Assembly: GCF_007997005.1 (NCBI RefSeq)
Contig: NZ_VOSL01000055.1
Location: 43,618 to 107,617 of the forward strand
Length of the DNA stretch: 64,000 nucleotides
Origin: Lujinxingia vulgaris
GTDB taxonomy: Bacteria > Myxococcota_A > Bradymonadia > Bradymonadales > Bradymonadaceae
Direction: 5' to 3'
The notes below the pieces were generated by a model. It saw only the letters and a list, made by a program, of their open reading frames with translations, searched no databases and was not told the origin of the DNA. Every line of letters begins with the position of its first letter. Within the stretch, counting starts at the first letter, position 1. A program made the translations under genes and the position numbers. This document shows, one piece after another, positions 16,285 to 25,941 of this stretch.

Positions 16285-18807
16285 TCAGCTGCGTTTCGAG
16301 CGTCCGTAGTCGCGGGCCAGTCGAAATCCGGTGCCGACCGAGGTGGCGGTGCCCGAGCGCAGCTCGCGCGAGGTCAGCCGGCAGTTCTCAGGGGTGGCGA
16401 ACCAGAAGCCGCCGCGGTGGGGGTGGGTGGGGTTGTCGGAGGCACCGATGGTGTCGGCGCACCAGTCGCGGCAGTTGCCGGCGGCGCCCCTCAGTCCGTA
16501 GGGGCTCTCATCATCGGGGAAGGCGTGGACGGTGGTCGGCGTCTGTGTGCCGGAGTGGACCATGTTGCACCAGGTGGGATCGAGGAAGTCACCCCAGGGG
16601 AAAAAGCGGCCGTCGACGCCGCGGGCGGCTTTCTCCCACTCCGCTTCGGTGGGGAGGCGCCAGGGCTTAAAGGTGCGGGCGCTCTCCCAGGCGGCAAAGG
16701 CGCGCGCGCTGTGCCAGCTGATGTGGGTGACCGGCCAGGCAGCGACATCGGGATCCAGGGTGTCGTCGATGGCGTAGTTTCCCATCGCGTCTTTGCGGTA
16801 CATGAGCGCGCCGCCCTGATGGACGGCACCTCCGGGAGCGTGCAGCTGGGCCTCATCATGTCGGCCCTGTGCGATGAGGTCGTTGAGAAACTCCAGGTAC
16901 TCGCCATGGGTGACAGGATGGCGGCGGATCACAAAGGCGTCGACCCAGGTCACCTCCCGTGGCGGGCTGCTGCTCACAAGAGGATCGCCGCCCTGCCAGA
17001 AGTAGCCAGGGGGCACATAGACTTCGTCCTCGGTGAGCTCATCGGTGAAGGGAAGTTCGATGGGGCGCGGGCGGTCGGTGCCGGGGGGGATGCCGGTCCA
17101 GCGCTCCTGGCGTTCGATGACCACCGGGTAGCGCACCGACTGGCGGCCCGCGGCGTTGAGCACAACCAGGTAGCTGCCCATGGCCAGCTCGGTGCCAATG
17201 AGGGGGGTGAAGCCCAGGAAACGTTTGAGGCCGGGGATCAGCCGACGATCTTTTTGAACGTAGCGGAAGATCTCCACGCGCGCCCCGGGCGGGTCGGTAA
17301 GCAGGTTGAGCTGGCCGTTCCCGGCGAGGTAGTCGTCAAATCGCCCGGTGTTGTGGGCGCGGATGAAGATCTCCAGGGAGGTGGCGCGCGTGAGGTCGCG
17401 CTCGAGCTCGGCGCGGGCGTGGTCGTGCTGGTAGATGCCGGCCAGGCGGTCGTGGGCTTCGCCCAGATCGGGGACGTGGGCCAGGGCCGACTCCAGGTGA
17501 CGGACCGCCTGGGCGCGCATTGCGCCGGCCTGACGATCGAGAAAGAGGGCCTCCTCCTCAAGCTCCCAGGCGGCGCGTTTTTTGTCGACCGGGGCGGTGT
17601 GGCTGAGCTGGTCGAGGTGCTTGCGCGACTCACGGCGCAGGCGGTCGGCGCGCTCGCGCAAGGCACTGTGACGGGGAATGAGCTCATCGGCCTGGGCGAC
17701 GAGGCTTAAGGCCTGCTGGCGGCGGTTGGCGCCGTCGCGCCAGTCGCTGATAAGCGTCGCGAGCGCCTCGGCGTCGGGAGGGCGGTGCTCGGGCTCGGGA
17801 GACATCGCGCGCAGACACACCTCAATGAGGGCCGAGGGCGCGCCCAGGGCCTCACCCGGGGAGCGCTCCAGACCGCCCATCACCTTGAGAATGATCGCGG
17901 TGGCGCTGGGGCCCTCAAAGGGCGGGCTGCCATCGAGCACCTTGAAGAGGATCGCACCCAGGGAGTACACGTCGGCCGCCGGGCCCAGACGGTCGTGCTC
18001 GCCGCGGGCCTGCTCCGGCGACATGAACGCCGGCGTCCCCACGATGCTGCCCTGGTGGGTCTCATAGACGGCCTCCTGATTGCGATCGGTGGTGACCTCG
18101 CTCTCGGCGTTCCCCAGCTCGCCATGCTCCTCGCTGCGACCCCGGATCTTCGCCAGGCCCCAGTCCAACACCTGCACCTCACCGTAGTCCCCGACCATGA
18201 TGTTGGAGGGCTTTAAATCGCGGTGCAGGATTCCGCGGGAGTGGGCGTACGCGATGGGTTCACAGGCGCGCAAAAAGATGCTGATCAGCGAGCGGAAGGT
18301 GCGGTCCCAGTCCCGCTCGGCCGCCGGCAGGGCGCGAAACTCGGCGTGACGCTCGGCGATGACTTTGGAGAGGGTGCGACCGCGCACCTCGCGCATCGCA
18401 AAGAAGACGCGGCCATCGTCAAGCCGGCCCAGCTCGTGCACGGGAACAATCCCCGGATGATCAAGCTGGGAGGTGAGCTGGGCTTCGTCGATAAAGCGCG
18501 CCAGCGCGCCCGGGTCCGCGACGCGATCGGGGCGGATGACCTTGAGCACCAGGCGACGGTTGAGCGTGGGGTCGCGCACCCGATACACCTCCCCGCTGCC
18601 CCCGCGGCCTATCAGCCCCAGGTTGATGTAGCGGCCGATCGTCTGACCCACCTCCGGGGTGCTATGGTACGCCACCGCTCCGGGCGTCACTCGCCGCTCA
18701 AAAGGCCGCGGCGTCGACGGCTGCGCCGGGTTGGTCGGCTCCGGCGCGTGGGTTAGCGTGTCGGCCACCGCAGGGCTATCCGCCGGGTTGTCATCGTGAT
18801 GGGACAT
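16285..18807 (-). CDS. Ser/Thr protein kinase with C-terminal formylglycine-generating-enzyme (sulfatase-modifying) domain
   Basis: 840 aa from ATG 18807; ATG 18867 is an alternative without a ribosome site. Kinase domain about 55-370: GRGGSGEVYRV, LVLKVI, GILHRDLKPSNIMVG, LDWGLAK (DWG for DFG) and FMSPEQARG. A helical stretch (about 370-500) follows, then a PEGA-like beta segment (about 510-590) with PPGARVEIFRY. The FGE domain (about 600-835) shows IRRHPVTHGEYLEFLNDL, RLPTEAEWEKAARG, FFPWGD and a terminal SVGTGFRLAR. Such fusions occur in myxobacteria and planctomycetes; most FGE domains of this type lack sulfatase-maturing activity, so a binding role is likely. Confidence 0.9.
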   Translation of the reverse strand: MSHHDDNPADSPAVADTLTHAPEPTNPAQPSTPRPFERRVTPGAVAYHSTPEVGQTIGRYINLGLIGRGGSGEVYRVRDPTLNRRLVLKVIRPDRVADPGALARFIDEAQLTSQLDHPGIVPVHELGRLDDGRVFFAMREVRGRTLSKVIAERHAEFRALPAAERDWDRTFRSLISIFLRACEPIAYAHSRGILHRDLKPSNIMVGDYGEVQVLDWGLAKIRGRSEEHGELGNAESEVTTDRNQEAVYETHQGSIVGTPAFMSPEQARGEHDRLGPAADVYSLGAILFKVLDGSPPFEGPSATAIILKVMGGLERSPGEALGAPSALIEVCLRAMSPEPEHRPPDAEALATLISDWRDGANRRQQALSLVAQADELIPRHSALRERADRLRRESRKHLDQLSHTAPVDKKRAAWELEEEALFLDRQAGAMRAQAVRHLESALAHVPDLGEAHDRLAGIYQHDHARAELERDLTRATSLEIFIRAHNTGRFDDYLAGNGQLNLLTDPPGARVEIFRYVQKDRRLIPGLKRFLGFTPLIGTELAMGSYLVVLNAAGRQSVRYPVVIERQERWTGIPPGTDRPRPIELPFTDELTEDEVYVPPGYFWQGGDPLVSSSPPREVTWVDAFVIRRHPVTHGEYLEFLNDLIAQGRHDEAQLHAPGGAVHQGGALMYRKDAMGNYAIDDTLDPDVAAWPVTHISWHSARAFAAWESARTFKPWRLPTEAEWEKAARGVDGRFFPWGDFLDPTWCNMVHSGTQTPTTVHAFPDDESPYGLRGAAGNCRDWCADTIGASDNPTHPHRGGFWFATPENCRLTSRELRSGTATSVGTGFRLARDYGRSKRS

Positions 18808-19080
18808 CTCGCAAGTCCACCGCAGTCGTGAGAAACCATGCACTGTGTCGGGTCCGAATCGACCCATGACGCGTTCGGGTGAGTGGCGAGTTTAGATCAT
18901 CGCCGGCGGTGGTGCACGTGGTCTTCGCCTCGACGCGAGATCATGGTTGGCGAGTGCGGATCCTCGACCGCAGCGCCCGGGTGTGCAACCTTGCCGCGTG
19001 CGTCGCGCACCTCGGGTGTGCGTTGCGCCTATCGAAACAACCATCGCCGCACCCGCCCGGTGCGGCCCCCAGGAGTAATG

Positions 19081-19827
19081 ATGAGTGAGACGATCCGTGT
19101 GGAGCGGCACGAGGGCGTGCTGGAGATTATCTTTGATCGCCCCGAGCGCAAAAATGCCCTGACGCTGGCGATGTATACCGAGGCCGCCCGTCAGTTGCAG
19201 CTGGCCGGCGATGACGACGCCATCCGCTGTGTGATGGTGCGCGGGGAGGGCGGCCACTTCAGCAGCGGTAACGATCTCAAAGATTTTATGAACGATCCGC
19301 CGGTCGATGAAGACAGCCCGGTGTTTCGCTTTTTGCTGGCGCTGCGCCGCTGTCCCAAACCGGTGATCGCCGCGGTGGAGGGCTACGCCATCGGCATCGG
19401 CACGACGATGCTGCTGCACTGCGACCTGGTCTACGCTGCCCGCTCGACGCGATTTCGCCTGCCTTTTGTGGAGCTGGGGCTTGTGCCCGAGGCCGGCTCC
19501 AGCCTGATCCTGGGGCAGATCGCCGGGCACCGCCTGGCCGCCGAGCTCCTTTATCTGGGCGACTTCTTTGATGGCGAGATGGCGCTGCGCTGCGGCATCG
19601 TCAACGAGCTCGTCGAGGATGGCGAGGTGGCGACTCGGGCCCATAAGGTCGCGCAGAGGCTGGCGGCGAAGTCGCCCCAGGCGCTGCGCCTGACCAAGTC
19701 GCTCTTGCGCCGCGGTGATGAGCAGGAGGTCATCGAGGCGATGCGAGCGGAGGCGGCGATCTTTGCGGCGCGCCTGGGCTCGGAGGATTTTCAGGCCGCG
19801 GTTGCGGGCTTTCTGGGCAAAAAGTAG
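19081..19827 (+). CDS. Enoyl-CoA hydratase/isomerase family protein (PaaG/ECI-like)
   Basis: 248 aa. It has ERKNALTLAMY, FSSGNDLKDF, the oxyanion motif AIGIGTTMLLHCD and LPFVELGLVPEAGSS. The first hydratase glutamate is absent and the later acidic residue is retained, which fits enoyl-CoA isomerases better than hydratases. ATGs occur at 19078 and 19081; the second is five bases from AGGAG. It is monocistronic and divergent from the kinase-FGE gene. Confidence 0.87.
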   Translation: MSETIRVERHEGVLEIIFDRPERKNALTLAMYTEAARQLQLAGDDDAIRCVMVRGEGGHFSSGNDLKDFMNDPPVDEDSPVFRFLLALRRCPKPVIAAVEGYAIGIGTTMLLHCDLVYAARSTRFRLPFVELGLVPEAGSSLILGQIAGHRLAAELLYLGDFFDGEMALRCGIVNELVEDGEVATRAHKVAQRLAAKSPQALRLTKSLLRRGDEQEVIEAMRAEAAIFAARLGSEDFQAAVAGFLGKK

Positions 19828-19891
19828 CCCGATCAGATACGCCGGCACCTCATGCCTCGTAGATGCCCCGGGGCGGACTTCTCGGATGAAC

Positions 19892-19934
19892 AAAAAGCCT
19901 CGCCGGGGCCGCAAAGCAGCGGCCCCGGCGAGGC
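19892..19934 (-). terminator. Terminator of the minus-strand lipoprotein gene
   Basis: A perfect 16-base GC stem (19897-19912 with 19919-19934) is followed on the minus strand by TTTTT (19896-19892). Confidence 0.85.
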
Positions 19935-19989
19935 GGTGGTTTGAGGTGAGCCGGGGGACGTGGCTCACGTCAGGAGGGCAGACTGCCGA

Positions 19990-20517
19990 TCAGTACTCCT
20001 CGGGCGCTCCGCTCTCGGAGGGCTCGGTGGTGCCAGGTTGGGAGTCGGCCGGCGCAGCTTCGGGCGCTGCCTCATGCAGCTTGCGAAGCGACTCGGTGAT
20101 CTCTTTCTCGAAATCGTTGGTCTTCTCGCGGATCTCCTCGGCGGCGTCGGCGACATCTTCGGTGCCTCCGGCGGCCATGCGGTTGGCCTCATCGCGTACC
20201 TGATCGAGGCCCTCCTGGACCTGCTGCCAGCCCTCACCAAACTCTTCCTCTCCGGTGGGGCCCCCGCCGTAGGGCTCGGTCGTCTCCTCAGCCGAGGGCG
20301 ACTCCATGTCGCCTGCGGCCGGATCCTCGGTGCCCTGTTCGGCCGGTGCCGGCTCGGTGGGCATCGGCTCGGTGGCCGGCTCTTCTTCAGCCGGGCCGCT
20401 ACCGTAAGGCTCGTTGGTCGGCTCGTTCTGGTCGGTGTTCATATCACAGGCCGCCAGCGAGAGGCCGCCGGCCAGCAAAAGCGCCAGTAGGGCGCGTTGA
20501 ATCGATGTTGAGCGCAT
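19990..20517 (-). CDS. Acidic lipoprotein with a helical C-terminal domain
   Basis: 175 aa. The signal ends at the lipobox LSLAAC (Cys about 24). Residues 25-95 are low-complexity Glu/Pro/Thr with two copies of a PYGxGP motif. The remainder is predicted helical (VQEGLDQVRDEANRMAAG, then EIREKTNDFEKEITESLRK), resembling a YtxH/apolipoprotein-like amphipathic helix. No family is recognised. ATG 20517 follows GAGG. It diverges from htpG with 273 bases between. Confidence 0.75.
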   Translation of the reverse strand: MRSTSIQRALLALLLAGGLSLAACDMNTDQNEPTNEPYGSGPAEEEPATEPMPTEPAPAEQGTEDPAAGDMESPSAEETTEPYGGGPTGEEEFGEGWQQVQEGLDQVRDEANRMAAGGTEDVADAAEEIREKTNDFEKEITESLRKLHEAAPEAAPADSQPGTTEPSESGAPEEY

Positions 20518-20790
20518 GATGATACCTCGTGGCTCGGGTCTGTTGCGCGGCCCGATCGGTTCGTCGTGCTGCTCGATGCTCGATCCCGGCGAACGCCGCG
20601 CGTCTCCTGATAAAGTTAGGAGCGAGAGCGACCCCACCAAATATTGGTTTCGGATCGCAGGGCTTGTCTGCGGCGATCGATCTTTTAGAATGCCGGCCCC
20701 AACCGCCTCCCCGGCCGACGAATGAGGCCCGGGAGAGGGGCGTGGTTTTTTAGATTTCGACGTAATTTCAACAGGATAGGAGAGGTTGTT

Positions 20791-22740
20791 ATGGCTCAGG
20801 AAAAAGAGACGCGGGCCTTTGAGGCCGAGGTCAGCCAGGTGCTGCGGCTGATGATTCACGCGATGTACTCCAACAAGGAGGTCTTCTTGAGGGAGCTGGT
20901 CTCCAACGCCTCCGACGCCATCGACAAGCTGCGCTTTGAGGCGCTGGCCGACGCCTCGCTGCGCGCCGACCAGAACGAGCCGGTCATCACGCTGACGCTC
21001 GATAAAGAGGCGCGCACGCTGACCATCGCCGATAACGGCATCGGCATGAGCCGCGAGGAGGTCACCCGCAGCATCGGCACCATCGCCAGCAGTGGCACCC
21101 GCGAGTTTCTGGAGCGCTTAAGCGGCGACCAGAAGGCCGACGCCAACCTCATCGGCCAGTTCGGCGTGGGCTTCTACTCGGCCTTCATCGTCGCCGAACG
21201 CGTCGTGCTGACCACACGCCGCGCCGGCAGCCAGGAGGCCGTGCGCTGGGAGTCGACCGGCGAGGGCGACTACACCCTGGAGGCGGCCGAGAAGGAGGGG
21301 GCGGGCACCGAGATCGTGCTGCATCTTCGCGAAGACGAAGACGAGTTCCTTGAGCCGCTGCGCGTCGAGACGGTGATCCGGCGCTACTCCGACCACATCT
21401 CCTTTCCGATTATGCTCGTCGAGAAGGTCGAGCAAGGCGATACGCAGGAAAGCGATGAGACCCGCCAGCTCAACCAGGCCTCGGCGCTGTGGACTCGCCC
21501 GAGCTCGGAGATCAGCGAGGAGGACTACACCGAGTTCTACCGCCACGTGGCCCGCGCGTTTGATGAGCCGCTCACCCGGGTGCACATCACCGTGGAGGGG
21601 CGTCTTAAATTCACGCTGCTCCTCTTTGTGCCCTCCGCGCGACCCTTCGACCTGACGATGGGCGGCCAGGAGCGCACCGGCGGGGTCAAGCTCTACGTCA
21701 AACGCGTCTTCATCATGGATGAGGCCGAGGTCTTTCTGCCGCGCTACCTGCGCTTTGTGCGCGGGGTGGTCGACAGCGACGATCTTCCCCTGAACGTCTC
21801 TCGCGAGCTTCTCCAGGATAACCGCGTGGTGCGCTCGATGCGCCAGACCGCGGTCAAGAAGGTGCTCGAAGCGCTCGAAGAGCTCAGCGCCGACGCCGAG
21901 AAGTACGCCACTTTCTGGAAGGCCTTTGGCCCCATCCTCAAAGAAGGCGTGATCGAAGACGCGGACCGTCGCGAGCAGGTAGCGGCGCTCGCGCGCTTTG
22001 CCTCCACCGGCACCGAGGGGGCTGAGCAGACGCTGAGTCTTGCGCAGTACATCGAGCGGATGCGCCCCGGCCAGGACGCCATCTACTACGTGACCGCCGA
22101 CAGCTATGAGGCGGCGCTGGCCAGCCCCCACCTCGAGATCTTTAAGGCGCGCGGGGTGGAGGTGCTCGTGCTCACCGATGCGGTCGATGAGTGGCTGGTC
22201 AACCACCTCAATGAGTACGAGGGCAGAGCGTTGCGCTCGGTGGCGCGCGGGGCGCTCGATCTGGAGTCACTTGGCGAGTCGGATGATGCGGCGAGCGAGG
22301 AGGACCCTGAATCGAAGGATGAGGAGGGAAGCGAGGAGGACGCCTCCTCGCAGGAGGCCCCGGCGCCCTGGCTTGGCGAGGTCGGCGAGCTGCTGGGAGA
22401 GCGGGTGCGGGAGGTGCGCCTCTCCAATCGCCTGACCGACTCGCCATCGTGTCTGGTGCGCGAGGAGTGGGAGATTGGCGAGCGCATGCGGCGGATTCTT
22501 GAGCAGGCCGGAGAGTCGGTGCCTTCGAGCGCGCCGATCCTTGAGCTCAACGAGCACCACCCCCTGGTAGCGCGCCTGATCTCGGAGTCGGATGACGAGC
22601 GCCGCCGTCGTTTTGCCGAACTTCTGCTCGACCAGGCTCGCCTCGCCGAGGGCGGCCAGCTTGAGGCGCCGGCGCTCTTTGTGCGGCGTCTCAATGACCT
22701 CTTGCTGGAGCTTCTGAGCGAAGATCCGACCGAGGCATGA
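20791..22740 (+). CDS. htpG: Molecular chaperone HtpG (Hsp90)
   Basis: 649 aa, a normal HtpG length. The GHKL ATPase site is intact: FLRELVSNASDAIDKLR, IADNGIGMSREEV and GQFGVGFYSAFIVA. The middle domain has FYRHVARAFDEPL and the conserved DLPLNVSRELLQ. An acidic stretch near residues 500-525 (EEDPESKDEEGSEEDASS) precedes the C-terminal dimerisation domain and is longer than in E. coli. ATG 20791 follows AGGAGAGG. No CIRCE element was seen upstream. Confidence 0.97.
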   Translation: MAQEKETRAFEAEVSQVLRLMIHAMYSNKEVFLRELVSNASDAIDKLRFEALADASLRADQNEPVITLTLDKEARTLTIADNGIGMSREEVTRSIGTIASSGTREFLERLSGDQKADANLIGQFGVGFYSAFIVAERVVLTTRRAGSQEAVRWESTGEGDYTLEAAEKEGAGTEIVLHLREDEDEFLEPLRVETVIRRYSDHISFPIMLVEKVEQGDTQESDETRQLNQASALWTRPSSEISEEDYTEFYRHVARAFDEPLTRVHITVEGRLKFTLLLFVPSARPFDLTMGGQERTGGVKLYVKRVFIMDEAEVFLPRYLRFVRGVVDSDDLPLNVSRELLQDNRVVRSMRQTAVKKVLEALEELSADAEKYATFWKAFGPILKEGVIEDADRREQVAALARFASTGTEGAEQTLSLAQYIERMRPGQDAIYYVTADSYEAALASPHLEIFKARGVEVLVLTDAVDEWLVNHLNEYEGRALRSVARGALDLESLGESDDAASEEDPESKDEEGSEEDASSQEAPAPWLGEVGELLGERVREVRLSNRLTDSPSCLVREEWEIGERMRRILEQAGESVPSSAPILELNEHHPLVARLISESDDERRRRFAELLLDQARLAEGGQLEAPALFVRRLNDLLLELLSEDPTEA

Positions 22741-23146
22741 GCAGGCTTGGTGTCGAAGTGCCCTTTTAGATCAAGGGTTTGCGTGGTGTTTCGGGGCGTG
22801 GCGATGTGGAGCAAAGCGGCAGGAGGCCGCCCGGGCTCCGGCTCGTCGCGCCCCTTTTATAGGACCGGGGAGGGGGGGAGGTGCGGGGGGAAACCGTACG
22901 AAAAGGGGGAGGGGGGATGCCTCGATTGAAGATCGGCGCGCGCGCTGCGTCCTACCCACACGACAGGCTCGGGCAGGCTGCCGGGCGTTGTGGGAGGCCC
23001 GTGGCGAGGCGGCTGCTTAACCACCCGTTACGTCAGCATCGTTGGAGGTGGCCTCGACGCTTTGTTAGGTTGAAGGGTGGCCCGGAACCTCTCCGATGTT
23101 CGGAAGAGGTGGGGGGTCAACGTGATGATTTCATCAGGGGTAGACG
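22741..23146. other. Intergenic region with a G-rich, quadruplex-capable tract
   Basis: Five runs of four or more G occur on the plus strand between 22867 and 22916 (at 22867-22870, 22872-22878, 22885-22890, 22905-22909 and 22911-22916). A weak hairpin lies just before the TPR gene. No RNA gene, terminator or coding frame could be supported. Confidence 0.5.
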
Positions 23147-24052
23147 ATGATGTGGAGCAGGATGGCGCGGGTGATGAGCATCGCGATGATGGCGTCCATG
23201 ATGGCGGTGAACGCCGGCGCCCAGGAGACGCCTTCCTCCAACCCGGTGGAGGCCCTGCAGCGCGCCAACCGCCTGGCGATGGCCGGGGCCTGGACCCGCT
23301 CGGTGCCTCATTATGAGGCGGCGATCCTCAAGGCCGGAGAGAACTTCCCCATCGCCTACTTCAACTTCGCCGAGGTTTTGCGGGCGAAGAAGCAGTGTGA
23401 GCGCGCGGTGCTCTTCTACCAGGCCTACCTGGATCGCGGCGACGCGCAGGACGTCATCGAGGAGTCGCGCCAGAACGTGCAGAATTGCATCGACGGCGGC
23501 GCCGAGATGGTCTTTGAGGGAAACGAGCCGCCGCTCTCGGAGGGCGAGCCGCGCTGGGTGCGCGTCACGCTCGTCGCCCGGGATGTGGCCCGGGGCCGCA
23601 TCGACATCGACGGGTTCCCGATGTTCTTCAGTGGTGAGGAGCGCCAGCTCTGGATGCGCTCGGGAAGCTACCGGGTGGGGGCGACGCTTGCGGATCATGA
23701 GCCGCTGCAGACCGAGATCGTGATCGGCAGCGCGCCGGAGCAGCGCGTGGAGCTCAACGCCGAGCCGATGCTCTTTACCGGCAGCCTGAAGGTGCTGGTG
23801 GACAGGCCCGGCGCAAAGGTGCGCGTGGAGCCGCGGGAGTTGGATGCGCCGCAGCGCGCCCGGATCGAGACCTTCGAGGTGCTGACCCCCTGGGAGGAGG
23901 CCCGCGAGCTTCCCACCGGCACCTACTTTGTGGAGGTAACCCTGGCGGACCACCACCGCTGGATCCGCAACGTGGAGATTGAGCGGGACCGGCCCTCCGA
24001 GGTCAATGTGCGCCTGCGGCGTATGTTGCCCGAGGCGATCCGGCCCCGCTGA
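23147..24052 (+). CDS. Secreted TPR protein with PEGA-like domains
   Basis: 301 aa. A signal peptide ends near AVNAGAQETP. Residues about 30-110 form two TPR-like helix pairs (ALQRANRLAMAGAWTRSVPH, YFNFAEVLRAKKQCERAVLF). The rest is beta-rich with repeated PEGA-like features (GRIDIDGFPMFFSGEE, GSLKVLVDRPGAKVRVEP, LPTGTYFVEVTLADHH). PEGA domains bind at the cell envelope, so a periplasmic role is likely. It starts with two ATGs after AGGGG. The gene is isolated. Confidence 0.75.
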   Translation: MMWSRMARVMSIAMMASMMAVNAGAQETPSSNPVEALQRANRLAMAGAWTRSVPHYEAAILKAGENFPIAYFNFAEVLRAKKQCERAVLFYQAYLDRGDAQDVIEESRQNVQNCIDGGAEMVFEGNEPPLSEGEPRWVRVTLVARDVARGRIDIDGFPMFFSGEERQLWMRSGSYRVGATLADHEPLQTEIVIGSAPEQRVELNAEPMLFTGSLKVLVDRPGAKVRVEPRELDAPQRARIETFEVLTPWEEARELPTGTYFVEVTLADHHRWIRNVEIERDRPSEVNVRLRRMLPEAIRPR

Positions 24053-24098
24053 GTCGCGCCCTTTTGACGGGCGTCACGGCCGGTGCGCCGTGGCGCGT

Positions 24099-24308
24099 TC
24101 AGTCGTCCTGGCGAGGCCGGCGCACCTCCTCGACGATCTCTTCCGGGGAGGCGCTGCGGCCGGGCACCAGGTAGGCGCCGCCGAACCATTTCCCCAGATC
24201 TTCGCTTTTGCAGCGCTCCGAGCAGAAGGGGAAGGCCTTGTTCTGATCGAGCAGCGCGACCTCCGCGCGGCAGATCGGGCAATGCGGGTGCGTCTTTTTT
24301 TCACTCAT
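24099..24308 (-). CDS. yacG: YacG-type DNA gyrase inhibitor, zinc-binding
   Basis: 69 aa, the usual size. A four-cysteine zinc site is formed by CPIC and FCSERCK, followed by EDLGKWF, the YacG signature. In E. coli YacG binds GyrB and inhibits gyrase. Here it is not next to coaE. It is convergent with the TPR gene. Confidence 0.9.
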   Translation of the reverse strand: MSEKKTHPHCPICRAEVALLDQNKAFPFCSERCKSEDLGKWFGGAYLVPGRSASPEEIVEEVRRPRQDD

Positions 24309-24521
24309 GGCGGGGGCCTCGTGGGTCGTGGTGCATGCCTCTTGCGGGCTTAAAATGGAGCTGAAGTGAAGGTTGGGCGCGCGGCCCTGGCGGCGTGATG
24401 CAAAAAAGCGACACGGCGTTGCGAAGTGTGAACTTGAATCCCCGGCGGGGGAGTCTAAACCTTCGGGGCGCTTTTCCCTACGTGTCAGCGCAACGCTACC
24501 TTCGGCTCAGGATGTCATGAC

Positions 24522-24920
24522 GTGAACGCTTCCAACCCCTTCAGCACAACTCTGCGCGTTCGAGGTTACGAGCTCGACGTCTTCGGACATGTCAACAACG
24601 CTGTCTACCTCAATTATTTTGAGCATTGTCGCTGGGAGGCTTTTGGCCAACTCGGTGGCGATGTGCGCAAGAGCGACGCGCAGATGGTCGTGCGCAAGCT
24701 CAGCGTGGAGTACATGGCCGCGGCCTTTCTCTTCGATGAGATTGAGGTCTCGTTGTGGATCGAGCGCCTGGGTCGCACCAGCGCCACCTTCGGGCAGTCG
24801 CTTCGGCGAGTCGCCGATGGGCAGGTGCTGGCCACTGCGGAGTTCGTCATGGTGACGATCGACGCGAGCGGCCGCCCGGTGGAAGTTCCGCAGTGGTTGC
24901 GGGAACAACATCAGGCCTGA
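24522..24920 (+). CDS. Acyl-CoA thioesterase, 4-hydroxybenzoyl-CoA thioesterase (hotdog) family
   Basis: 132 aa, one hotdog fold. The signature VFGHVNNAVYLNYFEHCRW holds the catalytic acid region, followed by VEYMAAAFLFDEIEV and ATFGQSLRRVADG. This family includes YbgC and FadM. The GTG at 24522 follows AGGA and keeps the conserved first strand. The physiological acyl-CoA is unknown. Confidence 0.9.
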   Translation: MNASNPFSTTLRVRGYELDVFGHVNNAVYLNYFEHCRWEAFGQLGGDVRKSDAQMVVRKLSVEYMAAAFLFDEIEVSLWIERLGRTSATFGQSLRRVADGQVLATAEFVMVTIDASGRPVEVPQWLREQHQA

Positions 24921-25046
24921 GTTTGTAAGGTTGCCCGGCGCGCTCACCTGCTGGTGGGCGCACCCCGAACACCGTCACTCAACGACAAGGGTCAGGTCTC
25001 ATGTGGAGGCCGCCCGCGTATCAACCCCCTTTAAGGAGTACCGACG

Positions 25047-25763
25047 ATGCACACCAAGACCTGGATGATCCTTCTGATTGCTGCGCTTACCCTGGCTGTG
25101 GCCTGTGAGAGCGAGATCGATGGCAAGGCGGCCGCCGAAGTGGCCGAGCCCACCACCGAAGAGGCCGCTCCGGCTGAAGAAGAGGCCGCCCCGGCCGAAG
25201 AAGCCGAGGCCAAAGAAGTCCGCGAGCTGGCCTTCAACACCGAGACCTCCAAGATCGAATGGGTTGGCGCCAAGGTCACCGGCGACCACACCGGCGGGTT
25301 TGAGAAGTGGGAGGGCGTCGGACACGTCTCCGGCGATGCGACCCTGGAGAAGGTGGTGTTCACCGTGGACACCACCTCGATCTACTCCGACAACGAGCGC
25401 CTGACCGGCCACCTCAAGAGCGATGACTTCTTCGCGGTCGAGAAGCACCCGACGGCGACCTTTGAGTCGACCGAGATCGTGGAAGGCGCCGAAGGCGACG
25501 CCACCCACACCGTCACCGGCAACATGACCATGCTGGGCAACACCAAGCAGATCACCTTCCCGGTGACCGCTTCGGTGGAAGACAACACGCTCAAGGTGGC
25601 CAGCGAGTTCACCATCAAGCGTTTTGACTTCGGCATCGAGTACAAGGGCAAGGCCGACGACCTGATCCGCGACGAGGTGCTGATGAAGCTCAACATGGAG
25701 CTTCCGCTCACCGCTGAAGCTGTCGCTGAAGAAGCGGCTGCCGCCGAAGGCACCGAAGGCTAA
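25047..25763 (+). CDS. YceI-family lipoprotein
   Basis: 238 aa. Lipobox LAVAC (Cys about 20) and an Ala/Glu linker to residue about 55 precede a YceI lipocalin-like domain: SKIEWVGAKVTGDHTGGF, GHLKSDDFFAVEKHPTATFE and NMTMLGNTKQITFPVTA are all family hallmarks. YceI proteins bind isoprenoid-type ligands in the periplasm. A short Ala/Glu tail ends the protein. ATG 25047 follows AAGGAG. It ends before a strong terminator. Confidence 0.93.
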   Translation: MHTKTWMILLIAALTLAVACESEIDGKAAAEVAEPTTEEAAPAEEEAAPAEEAEAKEVRELAFNTETSKIEWVGAKVTGDHTGGFEKWEGVGHVSGDATLEKVVFTVDTTSIYSDNERLTGHLKSDDFFAVEKHPTATFESTEIVEGAEGDATHTVTGNMTMLGNTKQITFPVTASVEDNTLKVASEFTIKRFDFGIEYKGKADDLIRDEVLMKLNMELPLTAEAVAEEAAAAEGTEG

Positions 25764-25854
25764 GGCCTTGCAGGCGGGATATGCGCTGCAGGCCGACGTC
25801 AGGGTCGAGAGGCTCGCCGACGGCGACGTAGCGCTGCTCGCTGACGATACAAAG

Positions 25855-25889
25855 AACCCCCGGTAACCAGCGGTTGCCGGGGGTTTTTT
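25855..25889 (+). terminator. Terminator of the YceI gene
   Basis: A 14-base stem (25855-25868 with 25872-25885, one mismatch) is followed by six T. Confidence 0.9.
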
Positions 25890-25941
25890 GTTCAGCGTTT
25901 TTGTTCAGGGCGCCCGGGCGATGCGGTTGGGACGGCCGCAT

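Noticed and set aside
22741..23146. A structural RNA such as RNase P, 6S or SRP RNA in the gap after htpG
   Set aside because: None of the conserved core motifs of these RNAs could be found on either strand.
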